NCBI GenBank assembly: GCA_963693085.1
Contig: OY856409.1
Coordinates: 522,481,803-522,545,802 of the forward strand
Direction of reading: 5' to 3'
Origin: Alisma plantago-aquatica
Taxonomy: Eukaryota; Streptophyta; Magnoliopsida; Alismatales; Alismataceae
DNA: 64,000 bases
Shown here: positions 22,639 through 36,399 of the stretch, in pieces
Layout: each line of letters opens with the position of its first letter
Position numbering within the stretch: the first letter of the stretch is position 1
Made by a program: the position numbers and the translations under genes
The notes under the pieces: model-generated
The model's input: only the letters and a program-made list of their open reading frames with translations
Told to the model about the DNA's origin: nothing
The model's database searches: none

Positions 22639-23960
22639 TTGGTTGTGCCTTGTGCATGTGACAAGCAACCCTTTGAATTCAAGATGGTAGACCGAGATGC
22701 ACAAGCCCCCTCAATCCCTCAATCTCCCTACATGATGAAGATACTTGAAGACATGTTAAATCTCATGAAGATTCATGTGGGAGGTTCTTCTAATCACTTC
22801 GCCAACAACATGGAGGATCCTTGTGAATATGTCTAAGTTCTACAATTCTATGACATTCAGAACAACCAAGGCTCCATGTCAAGCTCTTACACTTCAGAAT
22901 GGAGAAATGGTCCAAAGTTTTCATGGGAACCACAAGGAGACCGTGAGCCAGGAGACAACTCCATGTTTGAAGAAGAAGTTCTTGCAAGGTTGAGAAGTCT
23001 TCATGAAGTGAAGAGAGAGGTGCCCTTTCATAAACAAACCATTGATCGACTTGATCAAAGGCTGGATGAGATTTCCCTTTCACTTTCCCTTTGTGAGGAG
23101 GGAAGACCCTTTCCCAAACCATAGCCAACCCAAACAATGCAAATAGTTCTATGGGTTCCCCTCAAGTTATCTATGATCAACCACCTCCTCAACCTTCCTA
23201 CAACTTCCAACACACCTCACAACCACCACCACAATATCAACCACAAGAACCACCCCCATACCAACCACCTCTGCAACAACCATCCTACATCCTTCACAAT
23301 CCTAATCCACCACTACCACCAACACCACCACAACCATCACTTGCTCCCCCTCCTCCCCTTGAGCAAGTGGATAGAATTTCAATCTTGAGGTGTGACAAGG
23401 TTATACAGGAGCTCAACAAGGGAGGGAAGCAATTAGACAAAGATCATGATGGAGAACTCATGCCACAAAGTCCTTGTGAGAGTGCTAAGTGCACTAAAAA
23501 TTCTACAGTCCTGCCAGATTTTGAGAATATAAAATCTTATGTCCCACCTTCCTTTGAGATGACACCACCAAGTTCCCCAATTTCTGATCCAAGACACCCC
23601 AATGTGATATTTTTAGGTTCATAAGTGTCCAACGGGATGGAAACCCCTTCCTTTGATGCCTACAAAGACCCATTCCTTATGGGAAAGCAAAATTATAGCA
23701 TGAAAATTCTGAAGGTCTCAAGGATGATTAAGAAGATAAGGAGGAAGTTGCCTAAGAGAAACATGTTGAATGAGCTGAAAAGTTTTGTTGATGAGAATTC
23801 TTACTTTGAGACCTATGATGATGACCTTGGAGGAGAGACATATGAAGAAAGACACTTGAGGAACTCACATAACCCTTGGGAGGAAGATCAAATAATGAAG
23901 GCATTTGAGAGGATTGCATATGATGGGGATGAAAACATTTTGCTTTTGGACAATGATTGA
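22639..23960 (+). pseudogene. Gag-like, proline-rich reading frame of element T
   Basis: The only coding relic of T. The first part (from Met at 22684) has a TAA at 22834-22836 and continues in the same frame through SEWRNGPKFSWEP, the W-x-N-x-P-x-FSW motif found near the C-terminus of Athila/Tat Gag, and a helical RLDQRLDEIS stretch, ending at TAG 23122-23124. After a frameshift the second part (23151-23960) is a Pro/Gln-rich segment and then an acidic region, broken by TAA at 23622-23624. No zinc knuckle or protease box. Best read as a reduced, defective Gag; function unknown. Confidence 0.65.
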
Positions 23961-23963
23961 TTG

Positions 23964-25837
23964 ACGGAGGAACAACAAGACTAGCTGAAGGATCTAAACT
24001 TAGTGCTAGTGGGACACAACCCACGTTGGTTTGAGACTCTTTCTCTCAAAAACCTTTTTTTTCTTTGATTACACTCTTTTTTTCAAGAAACACACACACA
24101 CACACACTCTATACTTGGTAGTTTTTTTATTTATGAATCATGTTAGTACATGTATAAGGAAGAAAAGTTGATGAACAAAAAGTCTAGCCAAGGAGAAGAC
24201 CAAAGTTGAAGAGAACATTGCAAAATAGTAGAAAATCTACAGGAAGGAGTCCATAATGGTCGTACCACACAACACAGTCGTGTGACTGGCAAGACAGAAT
24301 GACTGTGTTGCTTAGCACGGTTGTGGTGGTCTTGCCCTGCTCACCTAGTGCTACATTGATCACTCCATCTGTTGGTGGTTGTATCCCACGACTCCATGCC
24401 CTTTACCCTACTATTCTAAACTTCTATTTCATGCTGAGAACAACATGATTTAAAAATTTGGGGTGGTAGGGCGGTAAGACCTTCTTTCACCGCATTTTTA
24501 TCTATGTACCTTGTGCTAAATTTTTGCAAGATGATCAAACAGTTTGACTAACATTCATACTTGTCTATCTTGACCTTGTGTGTCTTCTAGCATTCATGCA
24601 TACATGTAGTTTAATTTCATGCATTTTTGCGTATTTTTTCAAAAAAAATTCTCTTTTTGCTCTTCCATGTCATGCATTACTTTTCCGTGTAGATTTTGGT
24701 AATTTGTGTGTGTTTTTAAGTAAGATTTGCTGCTTTATATTTTAATTCCCTAAAGTTAGGTTTAGATGTGATTGAATGCAAATTGGCACCATTTTGGCCA
24801 ATTTTGCCCAAATTTAGATATTATTGCCTAAAAGCATGTTTTAACTTAATCTCCAATGTTTTGAGCTAAAAATTTTGATCTTTGCCAAATGCATGCCGTT
24901 TCCTTACATTTTATTGCTATCTGGTCTTGATTGTTGACTTTTTACATGTGCACCACTTCTCTCAAGTTTGTGAATGTTTCAATTGAATTGTGAATTGAGC
25001 AAGCTATAAATGATTAGAGCCCATGTAACCACTTGATCTAAATGTGAATCTCATGTTGTTCAATCATGTTGTGTGATATCATTTGATGAAGTGTTGGATT
25101 AGTTTTCATGCAGGAAATCTTATGTTGAGGACTACACTAATGACCCCCCTTTAACTCGACTCTTCTTTCACCATCTTCATACCTCTCCGCCTCATGAAAG
25201 GATGCCCTATAGCACATATTCAGCCTTGGCCACCTCCAAAAGTTTGGGGTGGCCATATCTACATCTCCTCATTTCACTCTATCCACCATATGCCCTATCT
25301 ACACCTAGGGAAAAAGAAAAGAAATTACGAAAAGAAAAAGTTAAAAGAAAATAAAAAGATGCTCCTGTTTAAGAGCATCTAAATAAAGAAAATATGAGTG
25401 TGTAAAAACACTCCAAAATCTTACCGCAATCCTTTCTTACATTTTCATACCTATTGAGCTAGAAAACATCAAATCTAGATCACTTTACCCTTTTCTACAA
25501 CCAAGTGGGTCATCTAGTGTGGTTTGAGTCATAAGAGTGAATGGATAAAAGCAAAACAGTACTCCTAGTCATCTTTGATTAACACCAACATGAAACGGTT
25601 TACCTGGAATGACATGAAGGACATATAGACAACTTGTGTTTTCTATGCTTTATATTTGAAGTTTGTATGCTCAATGCTCATTTCATTATTGGTATGTGAA
25701 AGAGGAGAGGAGAGAGATGAAACACATGCACTTAGTCACTTTCAAGACCATGTAGTCAATAATTTTCTGTTGCTATGCATTTTCCATTCTTATATATTGA
25801 ATGAAAACTGAAAAGAGAGATTAAGTTAGAGCATACT
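23964..25837 (+). other. 3' untranslated region of element T
   Basis: Non-coding. It contains a TAGTGGGACACAACCCACG patch like the end-of-pol region of Athila elements, an (AC)n run at 24091-24107, decayed CACACNNCCGTGTG-type inverted repeats at about 24250-24340, and two TTTGGGGTGG motifs (about 24461 and 25242) similar to the PPT before the 3' LTR. It ends with the ATACT duplication (25833-25837) of element A. Confidence 0.6.
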
Positions 25838-26613
25838 TGTAACATCCTCAATTTCATAGCTAATGTAAGCCTTTAATGTGGGGTTTTCTAGTAAGTGTAT
25901 GCCAAGGGACCTAATGAACCTAACATGGCTAGGTATGTCATTAAGTTTACAAAATTTGTGATACAAGTCATCTGGTCAACCAATACACACATAACGACTT
26001 AAATGTGTATGATTGTAGTCGGTCGTATATGAATATAAATGAATTATTCCTATGTAAAATAATGTGACGAATATATATTTTGATGACTCCAGTTCATGGC
26101 TTGAGCCTTAGACCTAGCTTAGGTCTTTATGTTATGTAACTAAAGAAATATTGATCACATATGTCATACATGAGCTTCAATTGAGAAATTATATTGATTG
26201 AAGATATATTTTCATGATTTGGAATAAAATTAAGCTCATGGACCCTTGGAAATACTAAGGGATGGGCCATGTGCCCTAGAGCCCAATTCCAGCCCTATTG
26301 AGCCAATTAAGTTTTACAAATAGGTCCTTGGAGTACAAATTGAGAATTAAGTATTTCTTGGTCATAGTGAATGCTCAAAATATTTTTAGTAGAATAATAA
26401 TTAGAATATAAGATGGTGGGAGAAATTTCATATGGTTTTGATGTATATAGTGGTCTAGGTAATTCAATTAGTAATTATAATATTTTTATTTATAAGACAT
26501 ATTTGGACTATTTGTACAACTAGTTTTTACTTAAAATCTTGCTCATGTGAAGTTGATGATAATATAGTATTTATCCCAAAATCTGAAGTCAAACTGAGTT
26601 GTAGAGCGAGCTG

Positions 26614-26621
26614 TATAAATA
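26614..26621 (+). promoter_or_regulatory. TATA box of element A
   Basis: TATAAATA within GCTGTATAAATATTTC; conserved in the 3' LTR at about 31804-31811. The GC-rich leader starts about 65 bp downstream. Confidence 0.7.
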
Positions 26622-29472
26622 TTTCTTATATTTGGACTTTTATCAAAAAGAGGAAGAAAAATAAAAAAAAATAAAAAATGGGCACCCCGACTCTAGTCCG
26701 CAGACCAGAGAATCGACGCCTCTATTCTCAGGACCCAAACAGAGTCTTTGGAAGCGGAGGATCTCGCCCAAGATCCAGAGGGAAAAGGGCATTAACACCC
26801 TAGTTTTGAGAAAAATAGGAGGACACACCGTCATTTCTAGGGTTTGGGCCCGAAACTGAGAAACAAGAGAGAACCAAGGGAGAGGTATAAGTGATGGCTA
26901 GAGGGAGGATGTGAGTTCCATGGAGCCAAGAAGCTTTGACTTTCACCACCTTGCACATAGGGATGGTGTCGCCGAGATTAGGGAGAGTCATCCGGAGTCG
27001 TTGACAACGGGATCTTGCACGGTGGTGGTCTAGATAGGGCACTCATGGCTGGCACCACCATGCTCTATTCCTGAATTCGGAACAGGGGATCATGAGGAAG
27101 AAGAAGATGGGAGGATGCGCCGGCCCTAGATGCACATGAGACCATGACCGCCAGATCATATCTTGACGACCGAGATCGACCAAATTTAGGTAAACTTCTA
27201 AAATTCATATCTTGAGATTGGGAACTCGAAATTTATCAAATACGATATCCATGGAAATCTCTTCGAATGTATTATATTCTAAAAATATCTCCAGAATTTG
27301 ATTTGGATGTCTATTATTTATTATGTGTTCGGTAGCCAAAACTATATGATTTTGATGTTTTGTCAATTAAAAATAGCAAACGAACTTAGAAATTCATGTA
27401 AATTTTATTAAATGTGTATTATGACATTCTTAACATGATTTCAAAGCCTGATCTCTATTATATGAAGTTTTATTGAGGTTTTTGATATAAACCCTGATAA
27501 GGGTATTTGGGTATTTCACCCATGATATGATTTTTTAAATGACCTGATATTTTAATACATGATTTTTCCTACATTATATGAATACTTTTATGGTGATTTG
27601 ATGAAGTTTCTTGTGCTATTATATTAGTTGTTAGTTTTAGATGAGTAGCCATTATGAAAGAATAATAAATGATTATCCTGACACTATAAGTGATATATGT
27701 ATGGTCAACTAGGCCTAATATTAGTAATGTGATTGTATTCTACTTTGATTACCTAATTGAGTTAGTAAGTTTACAACATGTGACTATTTTTGAGAATTAT
27801 TCTCATTATATGAAGTATATGTTCATATTAGTGCATAAGACGATTTATGTCTTATTTGAGTATAAAGGTAATACTAATTATATAGTTTGAGTTTTATTTT
27901 ATTTCAATGCTAAGATTTTATGGTGACTTTAGATTAAAGTTATGTTTAGTCTAAATGAGAACCCTAAGTTGGTATATGTAGTTAGGAAGATGGGGTTTTG
28001 AGATTTAGAAATAAAAAGAGGGAATATAGGCTTGGACTGATAAAACTATGATGATATCCAGGTTATTAAAGTTATGGAACTTAGAATCGAGACTTCCTTA
28101 TCGATGCCATCGTTATAAGAGGTAAGTGGTCCATGCCCATGAGTACTCATGTTTTAAGTTCAGTATGTTTATATGTCTCCTGATAAGACTTTTATAATTT
28201 ATATGGCTCAATGTTCTAAGATTTTAATGCAAACAAAGAATATTCTCATATATTTATCATTATGTAAGTTTAGATATCCAAAATCTCAAATAGAGACATG
28301 TTACTCAAAATAGTTGTGACCCACAGACCAAGTCCATGAAAAAGTTAAAGAATCATGTTCCTACAAAATTTCTTAGAAATGTTCGAAATTAATGAATAAG
28401 ATTGTAAGATAGGATATGCAAGTAATGTAGACATACTTAGTTGGTGATTTGGGACAGTTTTGTATTTAGAATTTAAGTACACATATGTCATCATGATTCT
28501 CATATTTATAGGCATAACTATGTATTACGATTTCAAGTAAAAACATGCCATAAAGATTTCATGCATATGTATAGATATAATAACTAGATTCCTTTGAATG
28601 AATAATATCTAGAATTTAATTACAATATAAGAATATGAATTTCAAAATATTAAGACATGGTCTATTTTTTAGAAATAAAGGTACTTTTGGGATCATAGTG
28701 TATTGTAAAAATGAGTTCATGATGGCATTATAAGATAATGACACATTAAGTTATGATTAGGTTGCAATACAATATTTTATAAGATTTATATTTTGATATG
28801 TAAGGTTTAATATGTAAGTTCATATGCAAAGTTTCAGGGTAACATCATATTTTATAAGAAGGATTGAACCATCTTGTCAGAATTGATATTTTTAGATATG
28901 TTGTATTTATGATACTTTCATAAGCTTGACTTAAGATACTTTGTATACTTAGTATTTATATATTCATGTCAGATCCTTTCTCGTAAGACATTAGACTTAT
29001 TTATGATATAATTGGTATAATGAAGTAATGTTACCAAATAAGAGTTTTAGAATAAGGTTTACCTAGATAATGAGATACATGTTCAAATCCAGCAATGAAT
29101 TCAGTTTAGAATTTAAGAATAAGAGATTTAGATTCAGACTTAAATTACTCACCATGTGAGTAGCCAGATTTTGAATAAAGGTACATGATATGGGTTATAG
29201 ACCCAATCTCAATTATGTTGTAATTTGAAATACATATTCAAATTCCATAATAGATTTAGTTCAGATTTAAAAGAGTAAAGATTCATATTTAGATTTAGAT
29301 TCAGATTCAGATTTAGATTTCAGATTCAAAACTAAGTACATGTTTAGTACTCAGATTCAAATAAGTTCAGATTCAGAGTTTAGTAAAGATAGACTTAAGA
29401 TAATTAATTCAAAACCTTCACATAATACATTATGTAATAAGTCCTCACCAGAGAGTCCCAAGATGATTCAGA

Positions 29473-29627
29473 GGGCGCGTTGTGCCAGACACTGCAGGTG
29501 TCACAGAGGGCATGTTATGCCAACAGAGGGTGCGTTGCACCAAAGAGGACACTTCAGTGTCAACAGAGGGCACGTTGTGCCAACAGAGGGTGCGTTACAC
29601 CATAGAGGACACTTCGATGTCACAGAG
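29473..29627 (+). repeat. Hairpin array in the 5' LTR of element A
   Basis: Same eight-unit array as at 36400-36547, slightly decayed. Five stems pair fully: the TGCAG-loop unit, GGCAT/ATGCC, GGTGC/GCACC, GACAC/GTGTC and GGCAC/GTGCC. One has a G:U pair (GGCGC/GTGCC), and two have a C:A mismatch at the loop-closing pair from G-to-A changes (GGTGC/ACACC, GACAC/ATGTC). Confidence 0.85.
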
Positions 29628-30290
29628 GAGGACTTATTGTATAATGGTGTCCACAATCATATAAAAATTGTAAGTAAAAGATACCTTAGTTTAGAGCATG
29701 CTCATAATCTCATCCATGAGTATGATGAGAGGGAATCAAATAAGATAAGTATGACCCAAGCACTTTGGTGTAGGTCTTGAGATCCATTACCACGGTACAT
29801 GTCTCCATAATAAGATAAGGTAGAAAGATAAAGATTTATATTGAGAAATAAGATATTTTATGTTTTAGTTTACTCACAGTTTGATGTTAGTTCATGTTTA
29901 TAATACCCAATTTCAGCTCTTTAGCAATGTACATTTCAGAATACTCATGCCACTTACTCTAACGACTGTTATTTTCCCAATGCATGACTGGGGACGTGAT
30001 GTCCACAGGTTTTGGAGCAGTTGAGGATTAAAGGAACAAGTAAAGGTCTAGGATATTTCCAAGCTTTCCTAGTGGGGTGCCATCTACCTAGATGATCCTG
30101 AGTATTAATTATTATGAACTTATGCATAAACATGATGTAGTTTTATGTTGACAAAAAGCTATGTACGAATCAATTTTATAGTTTGGTAAAGTGTTTCATT
30201 TACTTTTATTGCAATGGTTATCATGTTTGTAACACTCCCAGAAAAAAAATATAGCTTCCGCTCATGAGTTATGAAAATTTGGGTGTTACA

Positions 30291-31028
30291 ATATGGTATC
30301 AGAGCAATTTGGTAAATGGCCACTAGGAAAACATGATTCTCATAGTTACCCTAGAGTGAAGAGATAAGATTAGGGTTTAGGGACAGATTCCATGAGAAGA
30401 ATACCATAAACTAGAGTGATTATGGGTCTTAACCTTAGGATAGATAGATATCTTAGAGGTAGAAGTCATCCTTGTTTAGATCTAAAGTATCAATCTAAAC
30501 CTAGCTAGTGAGGTTTCTTCTCCATTCTCAGTGGTTATGGCCCGCCAATTGAGAATTGAAAAGGAATTTCATAAGCGCTAGACTTTTATGAATCTCTCCT
30601 TTCTTACAAGCCCATGTGGTATGGGACACATGTGTTAGTGGGTTAGTGAGGGATAGCATGGAAGGATCTCACATCTCTGGGTATGCGCTTGATCACCACA
30701 TATCTAGAAATGTAGGAGGTACCTGGAAGTCCTAAGATTAGACAGTCAACTACACCTAATGTTTGAGATTCATGACAAGGTTGAGTCAGATGCCCTAAAT
30801 GTAGAGACCCGTTTAGCTTCATAGACCTTAAGTATGAGTTGAGTAGTAGATCAAGGTAGCAAATAATGCTCACATAATCATTTAGTGAAACACATTACAT
30901 ATCTCTTTTCATGCAAAAGTTTGAACATAAGTGTGTCTTACAATAAATTAAGAGGTAAGCAGAACCCTAAGGTGGGTAGTAGCCTAGAGAAATTTCGAGG
31001 ATGAAATTTATTTCAAGGTGGGTAGAAT
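30291..31028 (+). other. Internal region of element A (738 bp, non-coding)
   Basis: TGGTATCAGAGC at 30294-30305 is a perfect iMet primer site three bases after the LTR. The region ends with TTTCGAGGATGAAATTTATT and CAAGGTGGGTAGAAT, the pol-end/PPT wording of Tekay chromoviruses, directly before the 3' LTR. Between them is no open frame with recognisable protein. The sequence looks like a fusion of a 5' leader and a 3' terminus after loss of the whole gag-pol. Confidence 0.88.
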
Positions 31029-32729
31029 TGTAACATCCTCAATTTCATAGCTAATGTAAGCCTTTAATGTGGGGTTTTATAGTAAGTGTATGTCAAGGGA
31101 CGTAATGAACCTAACATGGCTAGGTATGTCATTAAGTTTAGAAAATTTGTGATACAAGTCATCTGGCCAACCAATACACACATAAGGACTTAAATGTGTA
31201 TGATTGTAGTCGGTTGTATATGAATATAAATGAATTATTCCTATGTACAATAATGTGACGAATATATATTTTAATGACTCCAGTTCATGGCTTGAGCCTT
31301 AGACCTAGCTTAGGTCTTCATGTTATGTAACTAAAGAAATATTGATCACATATGTCATACATGAGCTTCAATTGAGAAATTATATTGATTGAAGATATAT
31401 TTTCATGATTTGGAATACAATTAAGCTCATGGACCCTTTGAAATACTAAGGGATGGGCCATGTGCCCTAGAGCCCAATTCCAGCCCTATTAGGGCAATTA
31501 AGTTTTACAAATAGGTCCTTGGAGTACAATTTGAGAATTAAGTATTTCATGGTCATAATGAATGCTCAAAATATTTTTACTAGAATAATAATTAGAATAT
31601 TAGATGGTGGGAGAAATTTCATATGGTTTTGATGTATATAGTGGTCTAGGTAATTAAATTAGTAATTATAATATTTTTATTTAAAAGACATGTTTGGACT
31701 ATTTGTACAACTAGTTTTTACTTAAAATCTTGCTCATGTGAAGTTGATGATAATATAGTATTTATCCCAAAATCTGAAGTCAAATTGCGCTATAGAGTGG
31801 GCTGTATAAATATTTCTTATATTCGGACTTTTATCAAAAATAGGAAGAAAAAAAATAAAAAATAAAAAATGGGCACCCCGACTCCAGTCCGCGGACCAGA
31901 GAACCGGCGCCTCTATTCTCAGGATCCAAATAGAGTCTTTGGAAGCGGAGGATCTCGCCCAAGATCTAGAGGGAAAATGGCTATAAACGCCCTAGTTTTG
32001 AGAAGAATAGGAGGACACACCGTCATTTCTAGGGTTCGGGCCCGAAACTTAGAGACAAGAGAGAACCAAGGGAGAGGTATAAGAGGAGGCCAGAGGGGGG
32101 CTATGAGTTCCATGGAGCTAAGAAGCTTCGACTTTCACCACCTTGCATGTAGGGATGGTGTCGCCAAGATTAGGGAGAGTCATCCAGAGTCGTTGACAAC
32201 TGGATCTTGCACGGTGGTGGTCTGGATAGGGAACCCATGGCTGGCGCCACCATGCTATGTTCCTAAACTCAGAATAGGGGATCACGAGGAAGAAGAAGAC
32301 GGGAGGATGCACCGACCCTAGATGCACATGAGACCATGACCGCCAGATCATATCTTGACGGCAGAGATCGACCAAGTTTAGGTAAACTTCTAAAATTCAT
32401 ATCTTGAGATTGGGAACTTAGAATTTATCAAATAAGATATCTATGGAAAGCTCTTCGAATGTACTATATTATAAAAATATCTTCAGAATGTGATTTGGAT
32501 GTCTATTATTTATTATGTGTTCAGTAGCCCAAACTATATAATTTTGATATTTTGTCAATTAAAAATAGCAAACGAACTTAGAAATTCATGTAAATTTCAC
32601 TAAATGTGTACTATGATATTCTTAACATAATTTCAAAGCCTGATATCTATTATATGAAGTTTTATTGAGATTTTTTTATATAAACCCTAATAAGGGTATT
32701 TTGGGTATTTCACCCATGATATGATTTTT

Positions 32730-34458
32730 TTTGGTCGGTCCAAAAAGCGTGTTACTATTAGATGAAGTCCAAAAACTTTGGGCACAAAAGAGCACCCCTT
32801 ACAACTAGGATATAAATCCAGAAAAAAAAACAAAAGGCCTAATCCAAGACCTCCCAAGAAGCAGAAGGAGAAAGAGATGAAAAAAACCCCTATCCTATGC
32901 TAGCAACTATCACACAGATTTAGAGCTCCTTACAAATGACTCAACATCACTGACAGTATGACCACCTTCAAAGTGTGACATCAAGCCGCCCGAGGTAGCC
33001 TTAATCTACATGGGAAGATAGCAACATCAATAGGCCAACCATCAACAGACTCAAACTACTTGTAGGTGTGCAACCGAACAACAGAGATAGAACCAAAATA
33101 GCACATCCAAAGGTTATGATAAACAACTTATGTCCATGGAGGGGAAACCCCCTGTCCTCCATATGCATTATTCTCATCACTGAAAGAATGGATTTCAAGG
33201 GCGTTTTCACCCATCTTCATCAGCCGTCAACATACCCTTCTTAGGAGCCATATGATAACAATATGCAACCATATAGGAAACAAGCGACTCAGGCTTTTGC
33301 AAGTCCGATGAGCACATTAGTACCCAACCAGCTTCTTTCTGCCTAAATTCTTCTTTCTCTTTGACCAGACTTGATCGTAGTCCATAGAGAATGAGTCCCA
33401 ATGCTCTGATTCATAGTCAGAGGCATTGGACACCTCATCTTCTCCGAGCAGATCCTCTTTGGAGTGGCTCGAGAAGCTACAACTGTTCCATATTTTGTTC
33501 AGCTAAAAAGAACCAGAACCAGAGGTTTTTTCACCCCTCTTGGCGATTTCCAATTCCCAATCAAAGTTCCTACTGCCTACATTACAAATAGGCGTACCCC
33601 CAAACATGTCAGGTTCCTCCATTTGAATGTTGGAAGAAGAACAATGGGATAGATGGATCTCTCGTTCACTGTCAATGACAATGTCTTTGACTTGTTGGAA
33701 GATCAGTTCACATAGGTTGTCATCCACATCTGAGTGGACTTCACAAGCACTGCTCGATGGTTGCTTTGTAGGCTTGTTAGCCTCCTTGGCATTGCTTCGA
33801 ACAACTGATTTGCCTAACTTGACTTGAACGTCCTTTTTAGGTGGATGTTTCCTTTCCTGCAGGGGGCACGACATCCACTTATGCCCGAGTTTCTTGTAGC
33901 TGGGGCAGATCACTGGATGAACAATCGGCTCCACCTTCAAGGTCTTCAGCGACGAATCAACCTCCACCTTCACAGCTCTAGGGAGCTTATTCTCACAGCT
34001 GACTTCAATGCAAGCTATTGCATCTCCGAGATAGCCAGTAGTAATGGATTGCTCATCGACATCGACTAGGATGCCCATGGTACTGGCGACACAGGTGACA
34101 TGTCACATGGTTCATGGCAAACCAGGGTTCTCGATCTTGAACCATATCGGGACCCGCAGAAAGGAGAGGGAATGGAGAGTCGATCTTGGCTGCCACACGT
34201 AGACGATGATCAATGACCCGTCCATGAACCACGACGCCTCATCTAGCACACGGTTCCTCTCACTCTCAGTCAGCATCTTCACGATGAAGCCATCTCGCTC
34301 CTCAGCTATAACTTCGACATGACCACTAGGCCACCAAAGTCGCTGCATCCAACCACTTAGCTGGCCACTAAATGGTTTCCTACCCACAAATCTCACTGAG
34401 AGATACTCATTCCAGTTAGGAATCGAGCAATCTTGGCTAGAGATTGTAGCACACTTCT
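32730..34458 (-). mobile_element. ORF1-only LINE-like element
   Basis: Minus-strand insert in the 3' LTR of A with a 17-bp target duplication, CCCATGATATGATTTTT, at 32713-32729 and 34459-34475, and a 3' A-tail next to GCTTTTTGGACCGACC. A long imperfect duplication plus A-tail is the mark of target-primed reverse transcription. Length 1.73 kb: ORF1 and a 0.77-kb 3' tail, no endonuclease or RT. The insert starts within ORF1, so it is 5'-truncated, but lack of ORF2 between ORF1 and the tail cannot be due to 5' truncation. Confidence 0.85.
33503..34458 (-). pseudogene. LINE ORF1 protein (DUF4283-like domain plus zinc knuckle)
   Basis: Nucleic-acid-binding ORF1 of plant LINEs. One frame runs from the 5' truncation point (about 34458) to 33503. 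The N-terminal half has FVGRKPFSG, LWWPSGHVEV, VLDEASWFMDG and VYVWQP (DUF4283-like). Then comes CPSYKKLGHKWMSC, a zinc knuckle in which CxxC is changed to CPSY, with the GH-x4-C part intact. The C-terminal tail is Lys/Ser-rich. Only two TGA codons (near 34090-34102) break it, both where Trp (TGG) fits, consistent with cytosine deamination. Confidence 0.8.
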
Positions 34459-36399
34459 CCCATGATATGATTTTTCAAATGACATGATATTTTAATACCT
34501 GATTATTCCTACATTATATGAATACTTTTATGGTGATTTGATGAAGTTTCTTGTGCTATTATATTAATTGTTAGTTTTAGATGAGTAGCCATTATGAAAG
34601 AATAATAAATGATTATCCTGACACTATAAGTGATATATGTATGGCCAATTAGGCCTGATATTAGTAATGTGATGGTATTCTACTTTGATTACCTGATTGA
34701 GTCAGTATGTTTATAATATGTGACTATTTTTGAGAATTATTCTCATTATATGAAGTATATGTTCATATTAGTGCATAAGACGATTTATGTCTTATTTGAG
34801 TATAAAGATAATACTAATTATATAGTATGAGTTTTATTTTATTTCAACGCTAAGATTTTATGGTGACTTAAAGTTATGTTTAGTCTAAATGAGAACCCTA
34901 AGTTGGTATATGTAGTTAGGAAGATGGGGTTTTGAGATTTAAAAATAGAAAGAGGGAATATAGGCTTGGACTGATAAAACTATGATGATATCCAGGTTAT
35001 TAAAGTTATGGAACTTAGAATCGAGACTTCCTTATCGATGCCATATGTACAAGAGGTAAGTGGTCCATGCCCATGACTACTCATGTTTTAAGTTTAGTAT
35101 GTTTATATGTCTCCTGATAAGACTTTTATAATTTATATGGCTCAATGTTCTAAGATTTTAATGCATACAAGAATATTCTCATATCTCTATCATTATGTAA
35201 GTTTAGATATCCAAAATCTCAAATAGAGACATGTTGCTCAAAATAGTTGTGACCCATGGACCAAGTCCATGAGAAAGTTAAAGAATCATGTTCTTACAAG
35301 ATTTCTTAGAAATGTTCAAAATTAATGAATAAGATTGTAAGATAAGATATGCAAGTAATGTAGACATACTTAGTTGGTGATTTGGGATAGTTTTGTATTT
35401 AGAATTTAAGTACACATATGTCGTCAAGATTTCTCATATTTATAGGCATAACTATGTATTACGATTTCAAGTAAAAACATGCCAGAAAGATTTCATGCAT
35501 ATGTATAGATATAACAACTATATTCCTTAGAATGAATAATATCTAGAATTTAATTACAATATAAGAATATGAATTTCAAAATATTAAGACGGTCTATTTT
35601 TTAGAAATAAAGGTACTTTTGGGATCACAATGTATTGTAAAAATGAGTTCATGATGGCATTATAAGATAATGACAAATTAAGTTATGATTAGGTTCCAAT
35701 ACAATATTTTATAAGATTTCTATTTTGATATGTAAGGTTTAATATGTAAGTTCATATGCAAAGTTTCAGGGTAACATCATATTTTATAAGAAGGATTGAA
35801 CCATCTTGTCAGAATTGGTATTTTTAGATATGTTGTATTTATGTTACTTTCATAAGCTTGACTTAAGATACTTTGTATACTTAATATTTCTATATTCATG
35901 TCAGATCCTTTCTTATAAGACATTAGACTCATTTATGATATAAATGGTATAATGAAGTAATGTTACCAAATAAGAGTTTTATAATAAGGTTTACCTAGAT
36001 AATGAGATACATGTTCAAATCCAACAATGAATTCAGTTTAGAATTTAAGAATATGAGATTTAGATTCAGACTTAAACTACTCACCATGTGAGTAGCCAGA
36101 TTTTGAATAAAGGTACATGATATGGTTTATAGACCTAATCTCAATTATGTTGTAATTTGAAATACATATTCAAATTCCATAATAGATTTAGTTCATATTT
36201 GAAAGAGTAAAGATTTAGATTTAGATTTAGATTTAGATTCAGATTTCAGATTTAAAACTAAGTACATGTTTAGTACTCAGATTCAAATAAGTTCATATTC
36301 AGAGTTTAGTAAAGATAGACTTAAGATAATTAATTCAAAACCTTCACATAATACATTATACAATAAGTCCTCACCAGAGAGTCCCAAGATGATTCAGAG

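Larger units (their letters stand above)
25838..30290 (+). repeat. 5' LTR of element A (4453 bp)
   Basis: TGTAACATCC...GGTGTTACA. Order: AT-rich U3, TATA box at 26614, a GC-rich leader (about 26680-27170), a long AT-rich R/U5, a GATTTAGATTCA-type hexamer run near 29283-29330, the hairpin array (about 29473-29627), then the end. Close to the 3' LTR with scattered substitutions, so the insertion is comparatively recent. Confidence 0.92.

Noticed and set aside
22639..22683. Earlier start codon for the gag-like frame of T
   Set aside because: The 15 extra codons have no Gag resemblance; the Met at 22684 lies in a better context, but the choice is not certain.
31869..32321. 150-codon frame in the 3' LTR of element A
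   Set aside because: The corresponding frame in the 5' LTR ends after about 43 codons through indels, so it is not maintained; GC-rich leader sequence.
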